Part shown: in pieces, positions 40,559-48,329 of the stretch
Numbering within the stretch: position 1 is the first letter of the stretch
How the letters are laid out: each line of letters opens with the position of its first letter
Assembly: GCA_002381185.1 (NCBI GenBank)
Contig: DFOA01000033.1
Location: forward strand, 115,383-179,382
Direction: 5' to 3'
DNA from: Firmicutes bacterium UBA3553
GTDB taxonomy: Bacteria; Bacillota; Clostridia; Tissierellales; Sedimentibacteraceae
DNA length: 64,000 nucleotides
Translations under genes and position numbers: made by a program
Notes under the pieces: model-generated
The model's database searches: none
Seen by the model: only the letters and a program-made list of their open reading frames with translations
What the model was told of the DNA's origin: nothing

Positions 40559-40978
40559 ATGAAAAAACTGTTCATTTTTTTAGTTAGACTGTTATGCTAC
40601 ACTGTATTCTTTATTTCTATATTTGGTATATCAGCTTACGGCGGATATCTGTATATTATACCGTCAAGTTACGTTACATTAAACAGCAGCCCTTCTGTCA
40701 GATATACGGTAAATTATTATAACAGAGTACTAGAAGTTAATACAGACAATGAAGACAGGCTAACATTAGACTATTTGAAATTAACTCATAAAGATATAAC
40801 TGATGCCATAGAATTAACAATTAAAGAGCTTAAAGACAGCGGAAATTTGCCGGAGAATGCAGATGAGGATATAATTATATCTGTATCAGGTAAGGATGAA
40901 GATAAAGCAAATTTACTGATTGAGAAGCTGAACCATGAGATACGGATAAGCTATAGTAAATATGAAGATAAAAAATAA
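40559..40978 (+). CDS. Membrane protein with RsgI-like anti-sigma periplasmic segment
   Basis: A 139-residue protein: short cytosolic start, one membrane helix (LVRLLCYTVFFISIFGISAYGGYLYII), then an outer domain beginning SSYVTLNSSPSVRYTVNYYNRVLEVNTDNEDRLTLDYL. The pattern N-x-x-x-x-v-x-y-x-x-N-x-x-x-R-V-L-x-V resembles the extracellular segment of RsgI-type anti-sigma factors. The N-terminal sigma-I-binding part is missing and no sigI gene is nearby, so it may be a truncated relative or a protein that only shares the outer fold. GGGAG precedes the ATG. Confidence 0.5.
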   Translation: MKKLFIFLVRLLCYTVFFISIFGISAYGGYLYIIPSSYVTLNSSPSVRYTVNYYNRVLEVNTDNEDRLTLDYLKLTHKDITDAIELTIKELKDSGNLPENADEDIIISVSGKDEDKANLLIEKLNHEIRISYSKYEDKK

Positions 40979-41101
40979 AAGACGTGTGATTCATTGGAAA
41001 AGTTTTGAATATATGTTAAAAATATATGCAAATTACAGAATGGTTTTGATTAAAAAAATTCAAGTTTTAACGCGAAAAATGTAAAAAGTTCGTTTTTCAT
41101 G

Positions 41102-41130
41102 TTGACATAAATATGCAAATCTCTTATAAT
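41102..41130 (+). promoter_or_regulatory. Sigma-A promoter of the arginase gene
   Basis: -35 TTGACA (consensus), 17-base spacer, -10 TATAAT (consensus); start near 41137. It also rules out the in-frame ATG at 41113 in favour of the ATG at 41164. Confidence 0.85.
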
Positions 41131-41163
41131 TATAAATACATTTTTAATTGCTGGAGGGTATGC

Positions 41164-42099
41164 ATGAAATTTAATTTAATAGGAGTTCCGGTTAATTACG
41201 GCTGTGATAGAGAAGGGGCTCAGTATGGTCCCGAAACATTCAGAAAAAACAATATTGCGGATTTAATTGGAAAAGAAGGACATGAAGTTTGTGATAAGGG
41301 TGATGTAAAGATACCATTTGCTTCACCTGAAGAAAAATTTGCAAATCATAAGAATTTAAAATACTTAAACCCGATTGTTGAATACAACAATAATTTGGCT
41401 GAAGCAGTATACAGTTCATTAAATGAAGGCGCAGTACCATTTGTTTTAGGTGGGGATCATTCTCTTGGAATGGGAAGCGTTGCAGGCGCAAGCAGGCATT
41501 TTGGTGAAATAGCGGTTATTTGGATTGATGCCCACGGAGATATTAATACTGAAAGCTCTTCGCCGTCAGGAAACATACATGGAATGCCGTTAGCTGCATC
41601 TATGAATTCAGGCAACCCTGCATTAACAAATATTTACTACAATGGACAGAAAGTTAAACCTGAAAATGTGTACATCTTAGGAGCAAGGGACATTGACCCC
41701 GGTGAATACGAACTGGCCGAAAAAGTTAAATTGAATTTATACACCATGAAGACTGTACGTGAAAGAGGTTTGGATAATGTATTAAAATCCGTCATATACA
41801 AAATAAATAATTCTAATGTTGATGGAGTACATTTAAGTTTTGATATTGATGCTTTGGACAAGTCTATTGTTCCGGGAACAGGCACTGCTGTTTCTGAAGG
41901 ATTCAGCATGAATGAAGGAAAATTAATTTTTTCCGAACTGATTGGTCATGTTAATATAAATTCAATGGACTTTGTGGAATTGAACCCTGTTATTGATGAT
42001 GAAGACAAAAAGACTGTTAACAATTGTTTTGAATTGTTAAGACATATATTTTACACATTTAAGCAGCAAGAAGAAAAATCAATTAAATATGCTATCTAG
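41164..42099 (+). CDS. rocF: Arginase
   Basis: A 311-residue arginase-fold enzyme from the ATG with GGAGG upstream. Both manganese-site motifs are present: GGDHSLGMGS, DAHGDINTESSSPSGNIHGMPLAA and SFDIDALDKSIVPGTG. The S-x-x-G-N-x-H-G-M-P stretch is that of arginases rather than agmatinases or formiminoglutamases. It converts L-arginine to ornithine and urea in the cytosol, which in an amino-acid fermenter feeds ornithine catabolism. Driven by a consensus promoter and closed by a terminator; monocistronic. Confidence 0.9.
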   Translation: MKFNLIGVPVNYGCDREGAQYGPETFRKNNIADLIGKEGHEVCDKGDVKIPFASPEEKFANHKNLKYLNPIVEYNNNLAEAVYSSLNEGAVPFVLGGDHSLGMGSVAGASRHFGEIAVIWIDAHGDINTESSSPSGNIHGMPLAASMNSGNPALTNIYYNGQKVKPENVYILGARDIDPGEYELAEKVKLNLYTMKTVRERGLDNVLKSVIYKINNSNVDGVHLSFDIDALDKSIVPGTGTAVSEGFSMNEGKLIFSELIGHVNINSMDFVELNPVIDDEDKKTVNNCFELLRHIFYTFKQQEEKSIKYAI

Positions 42100-42180
42100 C
42101 TTATATGCAATATATCAGAATCCCTCTAAGATAAATATATATAACCTATTTAACTGATATATTCATATTTATATATAAGA

Positions 42181-42206
42181 TTCCGGATACATCCGGAATT
42201 TTTTTT
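42181..42206 (+). terminator. Terminator after arginase
   Basis: TTCCGGAT-AC-ATCCGGAA followed by eight T residues. Confidence 0.9.
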
Positions 42207-42306
42207 ACTAAATGTTTCTTGGTTTAGCTGCCAATATCAGAAAAGTATATTTTGAATATGCTGTGGCAAGATAAATTATTGATAAAATTTTTGACAGAGG
42301 TATTTT

Positions 42307-42966
42307 ATGCAGCTAAAACAAAGGAAAATAAATTATAATGTACTTAATGATGAAACAAAGGAAATCTTTTTATACGAAATAAATAATCACCTGCTGATGG
42401 ATGAAAAACCATCAGAATATTTCAACAGCATTTTGGATGTGCCCATATTAAGAAAACATCCTTTTTGTATGCTTTACAATTTAAAGACAGCAGAGCAGTC
42501 GCCTGTCCATCATCCTGAAGGAAACGCCTGGAAGCACACTATGCTTGTTATAGATTATGCTGCAAAAGAAAAACACAGAAGCAAAAATGAAAAGGCATTT
42601 ATGTGGGCGGCTTTGCTGCACGACATTGGAAAACCACCTACAACAAGGGTAAGAAAGGGCAAAATAACTTCTTACGACCATGAAAAGGTTGGCGCAGCAA
42701 TGGCAAAGGAGTTCCTGGAGGAATTCACCACAGATGAAAAATTCATAGAGAAAGTATGCTCATTAATAAGATGGCACATGCAGATACTTCATGTTGTAAA
42801 GGATATGCCCTTTGGCAATATCAAAGCCATGAAGGAAGAGACAGATGTTAACGAAGTAGCTTTATTAGGATATTGCGACAGAATGGGAAGAAAAAATCCT
42901 GATGTGGAAAAAGAAAAACAAAACATTGCTATGTTTTTAAAAAAGTGCAGAGATTTTAAAGAATAA
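42307..42966 (+). CDS. HD-domain phosphohydrolase
   Basis: A 219-residue protein. The HD metal site is visible as PEGNAWKHTMLV (first His) and AALLHDIGKPPTTR (His-Asp), followed by SYDHEKVGA and IRWHMQ. The HHPEGN-W-x-H-T pattern resembles the HD domain fused to some tRNA nucleotidyltransferases, but the polymerase domain is absent. It probably hydrolyses a phosphomonoester or cyclic nucleotide; substrate unknown. The ATG follows GAGGT. Confidence 0.82.
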   Translation: MQLKQRKINYNVLNDETKEIFLYEINNHLLMDEKPSEYFNSILDVPILRKHPFCMLYNLKTAEQSPVHHPEGNAWKHTMLVIDYAAKEKHRSKNEKAFMWAALLHDIGKPPTTRVRKGKITSYDHEKVGAAMAKEFLEEFTTDEKFIEKVCSLIRWHMQILHVVKDMPFGNIKAMKEETDVNEVALLGYCDRMGRKNPDVEKEKQNIAMFLKKCRDFKE

Positions 42967-42975
42967 AAACGAAAG

Positions 42976-43009
42976 AAAAAATTCCGGAAACTAAAAACCG
43001 GAATTTTTT
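42976..43009. terminator. Bidirectional terminator
   Basis: AAAAAATTCCGG pairs with CCGGAATTTTTT across a 10-base loop. Serves the HD-domain gene (+) and the YczE-like gene (-). Confidence 0.85.
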
Positions 43010-43038
43010 ATAGGTAAACCAGTTGTGTAGCTTTTTAA

Positions 43039-43698
43039 TTATTTAGCCAAGACAGCCTTTAAATTTATAAATGTTTCAAATATGTTTTCATGAACCACCG
43101 CTTTAATATCAAATTTTAAAAATTTAAATGTATACTGCAGTATGAAGCTTATGCCAAATACAGCAATAACTGTTCCGAGTCCCACTTTGGCCTTCAATAT
43201 AAAACCAATGAAGAGAACAGTTCCTTCTATGGAACCTCTTATGGCGCCAATGGGAACATTAGGGAACCTTTTACCCAAGGCTACCATTAGGGTGTCCCTC
43301 GGACCGCAGCCCATTCCCGGGCTTATGTAAAAATATGTAGCAAGGCTTATCACTACCTGACTTGATAAAAGCATCAACGTGCCGAAGAAAAAGTTGGTCA
43401 TGAAGGGTATTAAATTAATTGATTGCATTAAATCAACCATTACTCCGATAAGGATTGTGTTTAAAACAGTTCCCAAACCTATTTTTTCTTTTAAAAATCC
43501 TGCGACAACAATCAATATGACTATACCTGTCAATATGCTTATATTACCGTAGGAAATGCCTGTTATGTTTGAAACTCCCACGCCGAATGCGTCCCATGGA
43601 GCAAGTCCGACATTTGCCTGAATGCTCAGAGTCAGTCCCAATGAATAAAGGAATAATCCAAACAATAGCCTGCCTGTTCTTTTTAAGTAATTTTCCAC
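43039..43698 (-). CDS. YczE/YyaS-family membrane protein
   Basis: A 219-residue protein beginning with GTG, AAGGTG upstream. Five to six membrane segments carry family blocks GLTLSIQANVGLAPWDAFGVGVS, GLGTVLNTILIGVMVDL and YISPGMGCGPRDTLMVALGKRF. The G-x-G-P-R-D motif is diagnostic for the YczE/YyaS group. No biochemical role is established for most members. Monocistronic. Confidence 0.85.
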   Translation of the reverse strand: MENYLKRTGRLLFGLFLYSLGLTLSIQANVGLAPWDAFGVGVSNITGISYGNISILTGIVILIVVAGFLKEKIGLGTVLNTILIGVMVDLMQSINLIPFMTNFFFGTLMLLSSQVVISLATYFYISPGMGCGPRDTLMVALGKRFPNVPIGAIRGSIEGTVLFIGFILKAKVGLGTVIAVFGISFILQYTFKFLKFDIKAVVHENIFETFINLKAVLAK

Positions 43699-43845
43699 TA
43701 GTTCACCTTGCCTTCAATAGTATTGAATTAATTATATTTGCTTTATTATAATGTGTCAATCAATTATAAAAACTTTACGTTAAACATACACTAGAATATG
43801 GTGTAATTTTATGGTATAATTACTAAAAATATCAGGAGGTAAAAT

Positions 43846-44619
43846 ATGTGGACTAGGGCGGAACTGAAGTCTTTGGCAAAGGCATCCCTTAAAGATAATT
43901 ATTGGAAGGCATTTTTAATAGGTTTGGTTCTTTCGCTGGCTTCGGGCAGCGGAAGCGGCGGAAGCTCGGGAAGAGCCGGTGATACTGCCAATGAATTTAT
44001 ACATCGTAATCCTGACGCTTTTATTATAATAATTGCAATAATAATTTTAGGCATAGCATATAGATTGCTTTTAGGATATTCTTTGGAAATCGGCTCAAGA
44101 AAGTATTTTGTTCAACTGGCACAATTTAAGAATACCAACGGATGTTACAGCTTTGCATTTGACGGTGCAAACTACAGAGGTATTATAGGAACAATGCTTC
44201 TTCGGGATATATATAATTTTCTTTGGAGCTTGCTGTTCATCATACCCGGCATAATCAAAGCCTATTCGTACAGGATGGTTCCATTCATATTGGCTGATAA
44301 TCCTAACATTGGTGCAGATAAAGCAATAACGCTCAGCAGAAGAATGATGAATGGAAATAAGTTTGATACATTTGTGCTTGATTTATCATTTTTAGGATGG
44401 TACCTGCTGGGACTGCTGGCATTTGTAATAGGTATATTCTTTGTTAATCCGTATGTTTTTACAACCGAGGCACATCTTTATTTAGTCCTTAGGAAAAATG
44501 CGACAGATTATGAATTCTGCACTTATGAAGATTTGAATCTTCAAAAAGATTCTGATGATTTTAACGGCTACAATAATTATAAAAATGATGAGAATTACTT
44601 TAAACGTGATGATAATTAA
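43846..44619 (+). CDS. DUF975 membrane protein
   Basis: A 257-residue protein. The typical opening (MWTRAELKSLAKASLKDNYWKAFLIGLVLSL) and later blocks RDIYNFLWSLLFIIPGIIKAYSYRMVPFILADNP and ADKAITLSRRMMNGNKFDTFVLDLSFLGWYLLG identify DUF975. About five membrane helices; a Gly/Ser-rich loop after helix 1 (SGSGSGGSSG) and an acidic Asn-rich tail. Function unknown. AGGAGG lies before the ATG, and an extended -10 (TGGTATAAT) lies upstream. Confidence 0.85.
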   Translation: MWTRAELKSLAKASLKDNYWKAFLIGLVLSLASGSGSGGSSGRAGDTANEFIHRNPDAFIIIIAIIILGIAYRLLLGYSLEIGSRKYFVQLAQFKNTNGCYSFAFDGANYRGIIGTMLLRDIYNFLWSLLFIIPGIIKAYSYRMVPFILADNPNIGADKAITLSRRMMNGNKFDTFVLDLSFLGWYLLGLLAFVIGIFFVNPYVFTTEAHLYLVLRKNATDYEFCTYEDLNLQKDSDDFNGYNNYKNDENYFKRDDN

Positions 44620-44640
44620 ATAGGGTCATTGACACATAAT

Positions 44641-44680
44641 ACACCCCCTTCCTGTATATACTAGTATACATAGGGGGTGT
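44641..44680 (+). promoter_or_regulatory. Inverted repeat covering the yyaC ribosome site
   Basis: ACACCCCC (44641-44648) is the exact complement of GGGGGTGT (44673-44680), which contains the Shine-Dalgarno sequence. The inner part TGTATA-TACTAG-TATACA is itself a dyad. If both arms are in the transcript, the ribosome site would be hidden in a hairpin; otherwise it may be an operator. Confidence 0.45.
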
Positions 44681-44685
44681 TACCT

Positions 44686-45249
44686 TTGAATCCAATAGAA
44701 GTACATTACAAAAATAGTTTTGCAACTATAAAAATTGGCCATTATCTTGGGTCGCAAATGAATAACAACTCTGCAATTATTTGTATCGGAACTGATAAAT
44801 GCATTGTCGACAGTCTGGGGCCTTTGACAGGTACAATGCTGTCAAAGGAAAATTTAAACATAGATATATACGGAACTCTTGATAAACCTGTTCATGCGAT
44901 GAATATAAGTGATTATATAAAGATTATTAAAAGAAAGAATTATGATAAAATTATTGCCATAGACGCGTGTCTCAGTAATAAAAAAAATCAGGGAGTGATC
45001 GAGGTAAGAGAGGGACCCATAACACCGGGTAAAGGAATCGGAAAAATACTGCCTGAGATAGGAGACCTTTCGATAATAGGAGTTGTAGATTCAAGCGAAA
45101 GAGACTTTCATGACCTGGTTCAAGATACACGCCTTTCGCTGATTTATGAAATGTCTGAAATTATTTGTGAAGGTATCGTGACATCATTTAAGATGGGCTT
45201 TGCAGCTGGCAATGACTTCAGGGAGCAGGCTTCAATGAGCGGTATATAA
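44686..45249 (+). CDS. yyaC: YyaC-like spore protease-related protein
   Basis: A 187-residue protein, most likely starting at TTG 44686, 8 bases after the G-run ribosome site. DUF1256/YyaC blocks: IICIGTDKCIVDSLGPLTGTML, DIYGTLDKPVHAMN, IIAIDACLSNKKNQGVIEVREGPITPGKGIGK and GVVDSSERDF. The fold is that of the germination protease GPR. It occurs in spore formers and is thought to act during sporulation or germination. Its presence is good evidence that this organism forms spores or descends from one that did. Confidence 0.88.
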   Translation: MNPIEVHYKNSFATIKIGHYLGSQMNNNSAIICIGTDKCIVDSLGPLTGTMLSKENLNIDIYGTLDKPVHAMNISDYIKIIKRKNYDKIIAIDACLSNKKNQGVIEVREGPITPGKGIGKILPEIGDLSIIGVVDSSERDFHDLVQDTRLSLIYEMSEIICEGIVTSFKMGFAAGNDFREQASMSGI

Positions 45250-45271
45250 AGCGGAGCGACTGCTCCGCTTT
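45248..45271. terminator. Hairpin between yyaC and the S41 protease gene
   Basis: AAAGCGGAGC-GACT-GCTCCGCTTT, a 10-bp perfect stem starting at the yyaC stop codon; serves the convergent genes. Confidence 0.75.
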
Positions 45272-45283
45272 GAAAATGTTGAA

Positions 45284-46657
45284 TTATTTGTTTAGTGCTT
45301 CTACAGCTGCTTTTAACTGCAGATCTTCAGTATTTTCCTGGGAATATTTAACCAGGGCGTTGTACAGTGTGTTTTGAGTTGCTATGTCAATTGTCCCATA
45401 TGCAAATAAAAAATTATCTTTTTGGAACTTAATTATCTGATCAAAGGATTTTTGGTCATAAACCCCATCTGGTTCATCAACATCATATCCAAGCGCGTCA
45501 AGAATCATTTCCGCTGCAAGCACATCAAGGCTTACACTACCTAATACAGGCTTCTTCAACTTGCTGAACTCAGGATATTTTGAAATATCAGTTTTTTCGT
45601 TTTCAACTATTATATCAGGAGTAATTCCAATTTTATGTACAGGTGTTCTGTTAACAGAGAAGTATTCGGCGGTAGTAAATTTTACTCCGCTGCCGTCAAC
45701 TAACGGATAAAGTGTTTGAACTATGCCCTTTCCGAAGGATTTAGTCCCTACAATAACTCCCTCATTCTTATATTTTACTGCTCCCGCAAATACTTCTGTT
45801 GCACTTGCGCTGCCTTCATTTATCAAGACTGCAATTTCGTATTTTTGTTCTTTCAGCTCACTTTTATAAATATCTTCCTTGCCTGTTGCGTAATCAACGT
45901 ATACAACCGGACCCTCAGTAACAAATAAGTTCAGCATGTCAACTGCTGATTTTAATGTTCCGCCTCCGTTGTTCCTCATGTCTAAAACAACTTTTTTTAC
46001 ATTATTTTCATCAAATTTTGCGAGCTCTTTGTTAACAAGTTCAACTGTATTGTCGGAAAAATCAGTTACTTTTAAGTAGCCCATATTGTTGTCCATAATT
46101 TTACCTTCAACTGCGCTTGTTACTATTGTTCTTCTTATTAAATCAAAGTCCAGGTTTTCTTTTCCTCTGATGATTCCGATTTTAACATGCGAGCCTTCCT
46201 TGCCTCTGATGAGCAGTGATGCCTGTGATGTAGTCAGGCCTGTAACATCTGCGCCGTCAACATATTTTATTATGTCTCCTGCCTTAATTCCCGCATCAAG
46301 TGCCGGTGAGCCGGGGAGCGGAGTTACTACAACAATCTGTCCGTTTGAATCTATTATCTGAACACCTATTCCTGTAAATTCACCTGCTGTAGTATCAAGC
46401 ATGTCCTGATATTCCTTAGGTGTGTAGTATACGCTGTAATCATCCAGCACACTGAAAAATCCATCATAAAGCCCATTAAGCACTTCCTCCTGGCTTACTT
46501 CGTATTGGTAATTATCAAGAACGAAATAAATGACATTTTTCATAAAATCTACGTCAGTATCGAACTTGTCCTTATCTATTTCAGCAGCAAAGGCTGTTGA
46601 AGTGAATGAAGCCATAATCATTACAACCGCAAGTATCAAACATAATTTTCTTTTCAT
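45284..46657 (-). CDS. C-terminal processing protease (S41) with PDZ and peptidoglycan-binding domains
   Basis: A 457-residue exported protease; the ATG at 46657 has GAGGTG upstream and starts a signal peptide ending FTSTAFAA. In order: N-terminal helical part, a PDZ domain (GIGVQIIDSNGQIVVVTPLPGSPALDAGIKAGDIIKYVDGADVTG, about 75-150), the S41 core with KVVLDMRNNGGG, nucleophile Ser in NEGSASATEVFAGA and the general-base Lys in GTKSFGKGIVQ. A peptidoglycan-binding-type-1 domain lies near the end (ALGYDVDEPDGVYDQKSFDQIIKFQ). It cleaves C-terminal regions of envelope proteins; in spore formers similar proteases act in sporulation signalling. Confidence 0.94.
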   Translation of the reverse strand: MKRKLCLILAVVMIMASFTSTAFAAEIDKDKFDTDVDFMKNVIYFVLDNYQYEVSQEEVLNGLYDGFFSVLDDYSVYYTPKEYQDMLDTTAGEFTGIGVQIIDSNGQIVVVTPLPGSPALDAGIKAGDIIKYVDGADVTGLTTSQASLLIRGKEGSHVKIGIIRGKENLDFDLIRRTIVTSAVEGKIMDNNMGYLKVTDFSDNTVELVNKELAKFDENNVKKVVLDMRNNGGGTLKSAVDMLNLFVTEGPVVYVDYATGKEDIYKSELKEQKYEIAVLINEGSASATEVFAGAVKYKNEGVIVGTKSFGKGIVQTLYPLVDGSGVKFTTAEYFSVNRTPVHKIGITPDIIVENEKTDISKYPEFSKLKKPVLGSVSLDVLAAEMILDALGYDVDEPDGVYDQKSFDQIIKFQKDNFLFAYGTIDIATQNTLYNALVKYSQENTEDLQLKAAVEALNK

Positions 46658-46746
46658 AGTACACCTCTTTGCTATTTTAAGTCTTACATAAGTATATTTC
46701 AAAAAAAGCAAAGTGTAAAGGAAAATCTGGGTACGGCAGAGCCGTT

Positions 46747-48009
46747 TCAGCATTTGTTCAGCATGACTTCAAGTATTACCTCATCGGTATTTTTCATACC
46801 TTTGTTGGAAACCTCAGCTAAATTCATAATAGTTTTTTCTGGTGTATTTCCAAGTATTCCGTTATTGTCCGGAATAAATATGTTCTTCAATGCCATTTCA
46901 GATGCATCAATGGCAGCATCAACAGAAATGGAAAGTTTGTAAGAGCATCCTAATTTAGCACCATCACAAAGCATGCCAGATATTCCTGCCGCCATGTTGT
47001 TTATGGAGCCTTTAATTTGCTCTGCATTTCCATCAAGCAGATAAGTAAGTCCTGCGGCACAGCCTACGCCGGCCGCTACTCCGCAGCCGCAGACAGGAGA
47101 AAGAGAGCCTAAATGGGTCTTAACAAAAATAGTTACCAGGTGGCTAAGCGTTACTGCACGAATTATTTTTTCTCTTGATATGTTTTTTTCATGCCCGATA
47201 AACGCTATGGGTATTATTGCAACAAGACCGTGGTTCCCCGAGCCTGCGCTGCTCATTACAGGAAGAAGGTAGCCGGACATGCGTGCTTCTGATGCTGCGG
47301 CAGTGTATGCTTTTGCCAATGAGAATACATCCTTCGCACTTTTATAGAAATAGCTGCCCATGCCGACACCTGTATGTTCCTTTAAGCCTGCATTTGCAAT
47401 TCTTATATTAATGTCTATTCCTTTTTGAATAAATTCAATGTCTTCAATGTTGATGCTGTCAGAAAAACAAATTAATTCATCAATCAAATAATCCTTTATT
47501 GCATACTTTATTTCCGATGTGGCGGTAATATTAACCGGATTGTCAATTAATACTTCTTTATTTTTGCTTTCATATATAATGTTTGTATGTGAATTTCTGA
47601 TTATGACGCAGGATGTGTCATGGTCGGAGAATGCTTCTGCTTTTATGTACAAACCTTCAATGTCTCCGTTAAGGTTTAGAGAAATTATTCCCGAACCTAC
47701 AATATCCAGAGATTTGTCAATGCTTTCGCTGTCAACATCCTTCAGGACCTCGAGTTTGTATTCAGATTTACCTACTATCATGGACAAAGCCGCGGCAAAA
47801 ATTATACCATGTTCACTTGTGCCCGGGATTCCAACACTCATTCCGTTTTTAATGATATTTTTATCAGCATAAATATTCAGCTTTTTCACTTCGCCGTCCA
47901 GGAGTTCTTTAGCTCTTGCAACAGCATAGGCCACAGCTCCGGGTTCTGTACAGCCCAATGCGGGCACAACCTGATTTTTTAATATAGCTATCAATAATTG
48001 TTCATTCAT
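46747..48009 (-). CDS. cyuA: L-cysteine desulfidase / serine dehydratase-like Fe-S enzyme (UPF0597, CyuA type)
   Basis: A 420-residue enzyme from the ATG with GAGGAGG upstream. Family blocks: VVPALGCTEPGAVAYAVARA (first cluster Cys), PVMSSAGSGNHGLVAIIP, SPVCGCGVAAGVGCAAG and GMLCDGAKLGCSYKL. The conserved Cys residues bind a [4Fe-4S] cluster used as Lewis acid. Known relatives split L-cysteine to pyruvate, ammonia and H2S. A minus-strand sigma-54 promoter lies just upstream, and the divergent neighbour is a sigma-54 activator with a Cys-rich sensor. Cysteine or serine as substrate is inferred from family. Confidence 0.85.
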   Translation of the reverse strand: MNEQLLIAILKNQVVPALGCTEPGAVAYAVARAKELLDGEVKKLNIYADKNIIKNGMSVGIPGTSEHGIIFAAALSMIVGKSEYKLEVLKDVDSESIDKSLDIVGSGIISLNLNGDIEGLYIKAEAFSDHDTSCVIIRNSHTNIIYESKNKEVLIDNPVNITATSEIKYAIKDYLIDELICFSDSINIEDIEFIQKGIDINIRIANAGLKEHTGVGMGSYFYKSAKDVFSLAKAYTAAASEARMSGYLLPVMSSAGSGNHGLVAIIPIAFIGHEKNISREKIIRAVTLSHLVTIFVKTHLGSLSPVCGCGVAAGVGCAAGLTYLLDGNAEQIKGSINNMAAGISGMLCDGAKLGCSYKLSISVDAAIDASEMALKNIFIPDNNGILGNTPEKTIMNLAEVSNKGMKNTDEVILEVMLNKC

Positions 48010-48034
48010 ATTATACCTCCTCAATATACATATT

Positions 48035-48050
48035 GCATAAGTCATACCAA
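48035..48050 (-). promoter_or_regulatory. Sigma-54 (-24/-12) promoter of the cyuA-like gene
   Basis: Minus strand reads TTGGTATGACTTATGC: GG and GC are separated by exactly 10 bases, as required. The start would be near 48023, leaving a leader of only about 14 bases that begins at the ribosome site. Confidence 0.65.
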
Positions 48051-48063
48051 GGAGAATTCGTGA

Positions 48064-48099
48064 GCGGACCATTGAGTTGGAACGATAACTCAATGGTCC
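48064..48099. promoter_or_regulatory. 14-bp inverted repeat, candidate activator binding site
   Basis: CGGACCATTGAGTT and its exact complement flank an 8-base centre. It lies about 40-75 bases upstream of the predicted cyuA start and between the divergent genes. No T-run follows on either strand, so it is not a normal terminator. It is a candidate site for the adjacent enhancer-binding protein. Confidence 0.45.
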
Positions 48100-48329
48100 G
48101 TTCCCAGACTCACAGATTTTATTTCTCAAAAATGATATATAATTAATCAAATTTAACTAAAAGCACTGCAAATTGCAAATGTTTAGAATTTATCATAATT
48201 GAGCTGCATTTATCAATAATGATAATAATTCAGGAAAATGTTTTTAAATGCTTTGAACAATTACAGAATTTATATTATAATAATTATTATTAATGAAACA
48301 AAAAAATGTGAAATCAATTGAGGAATAGT

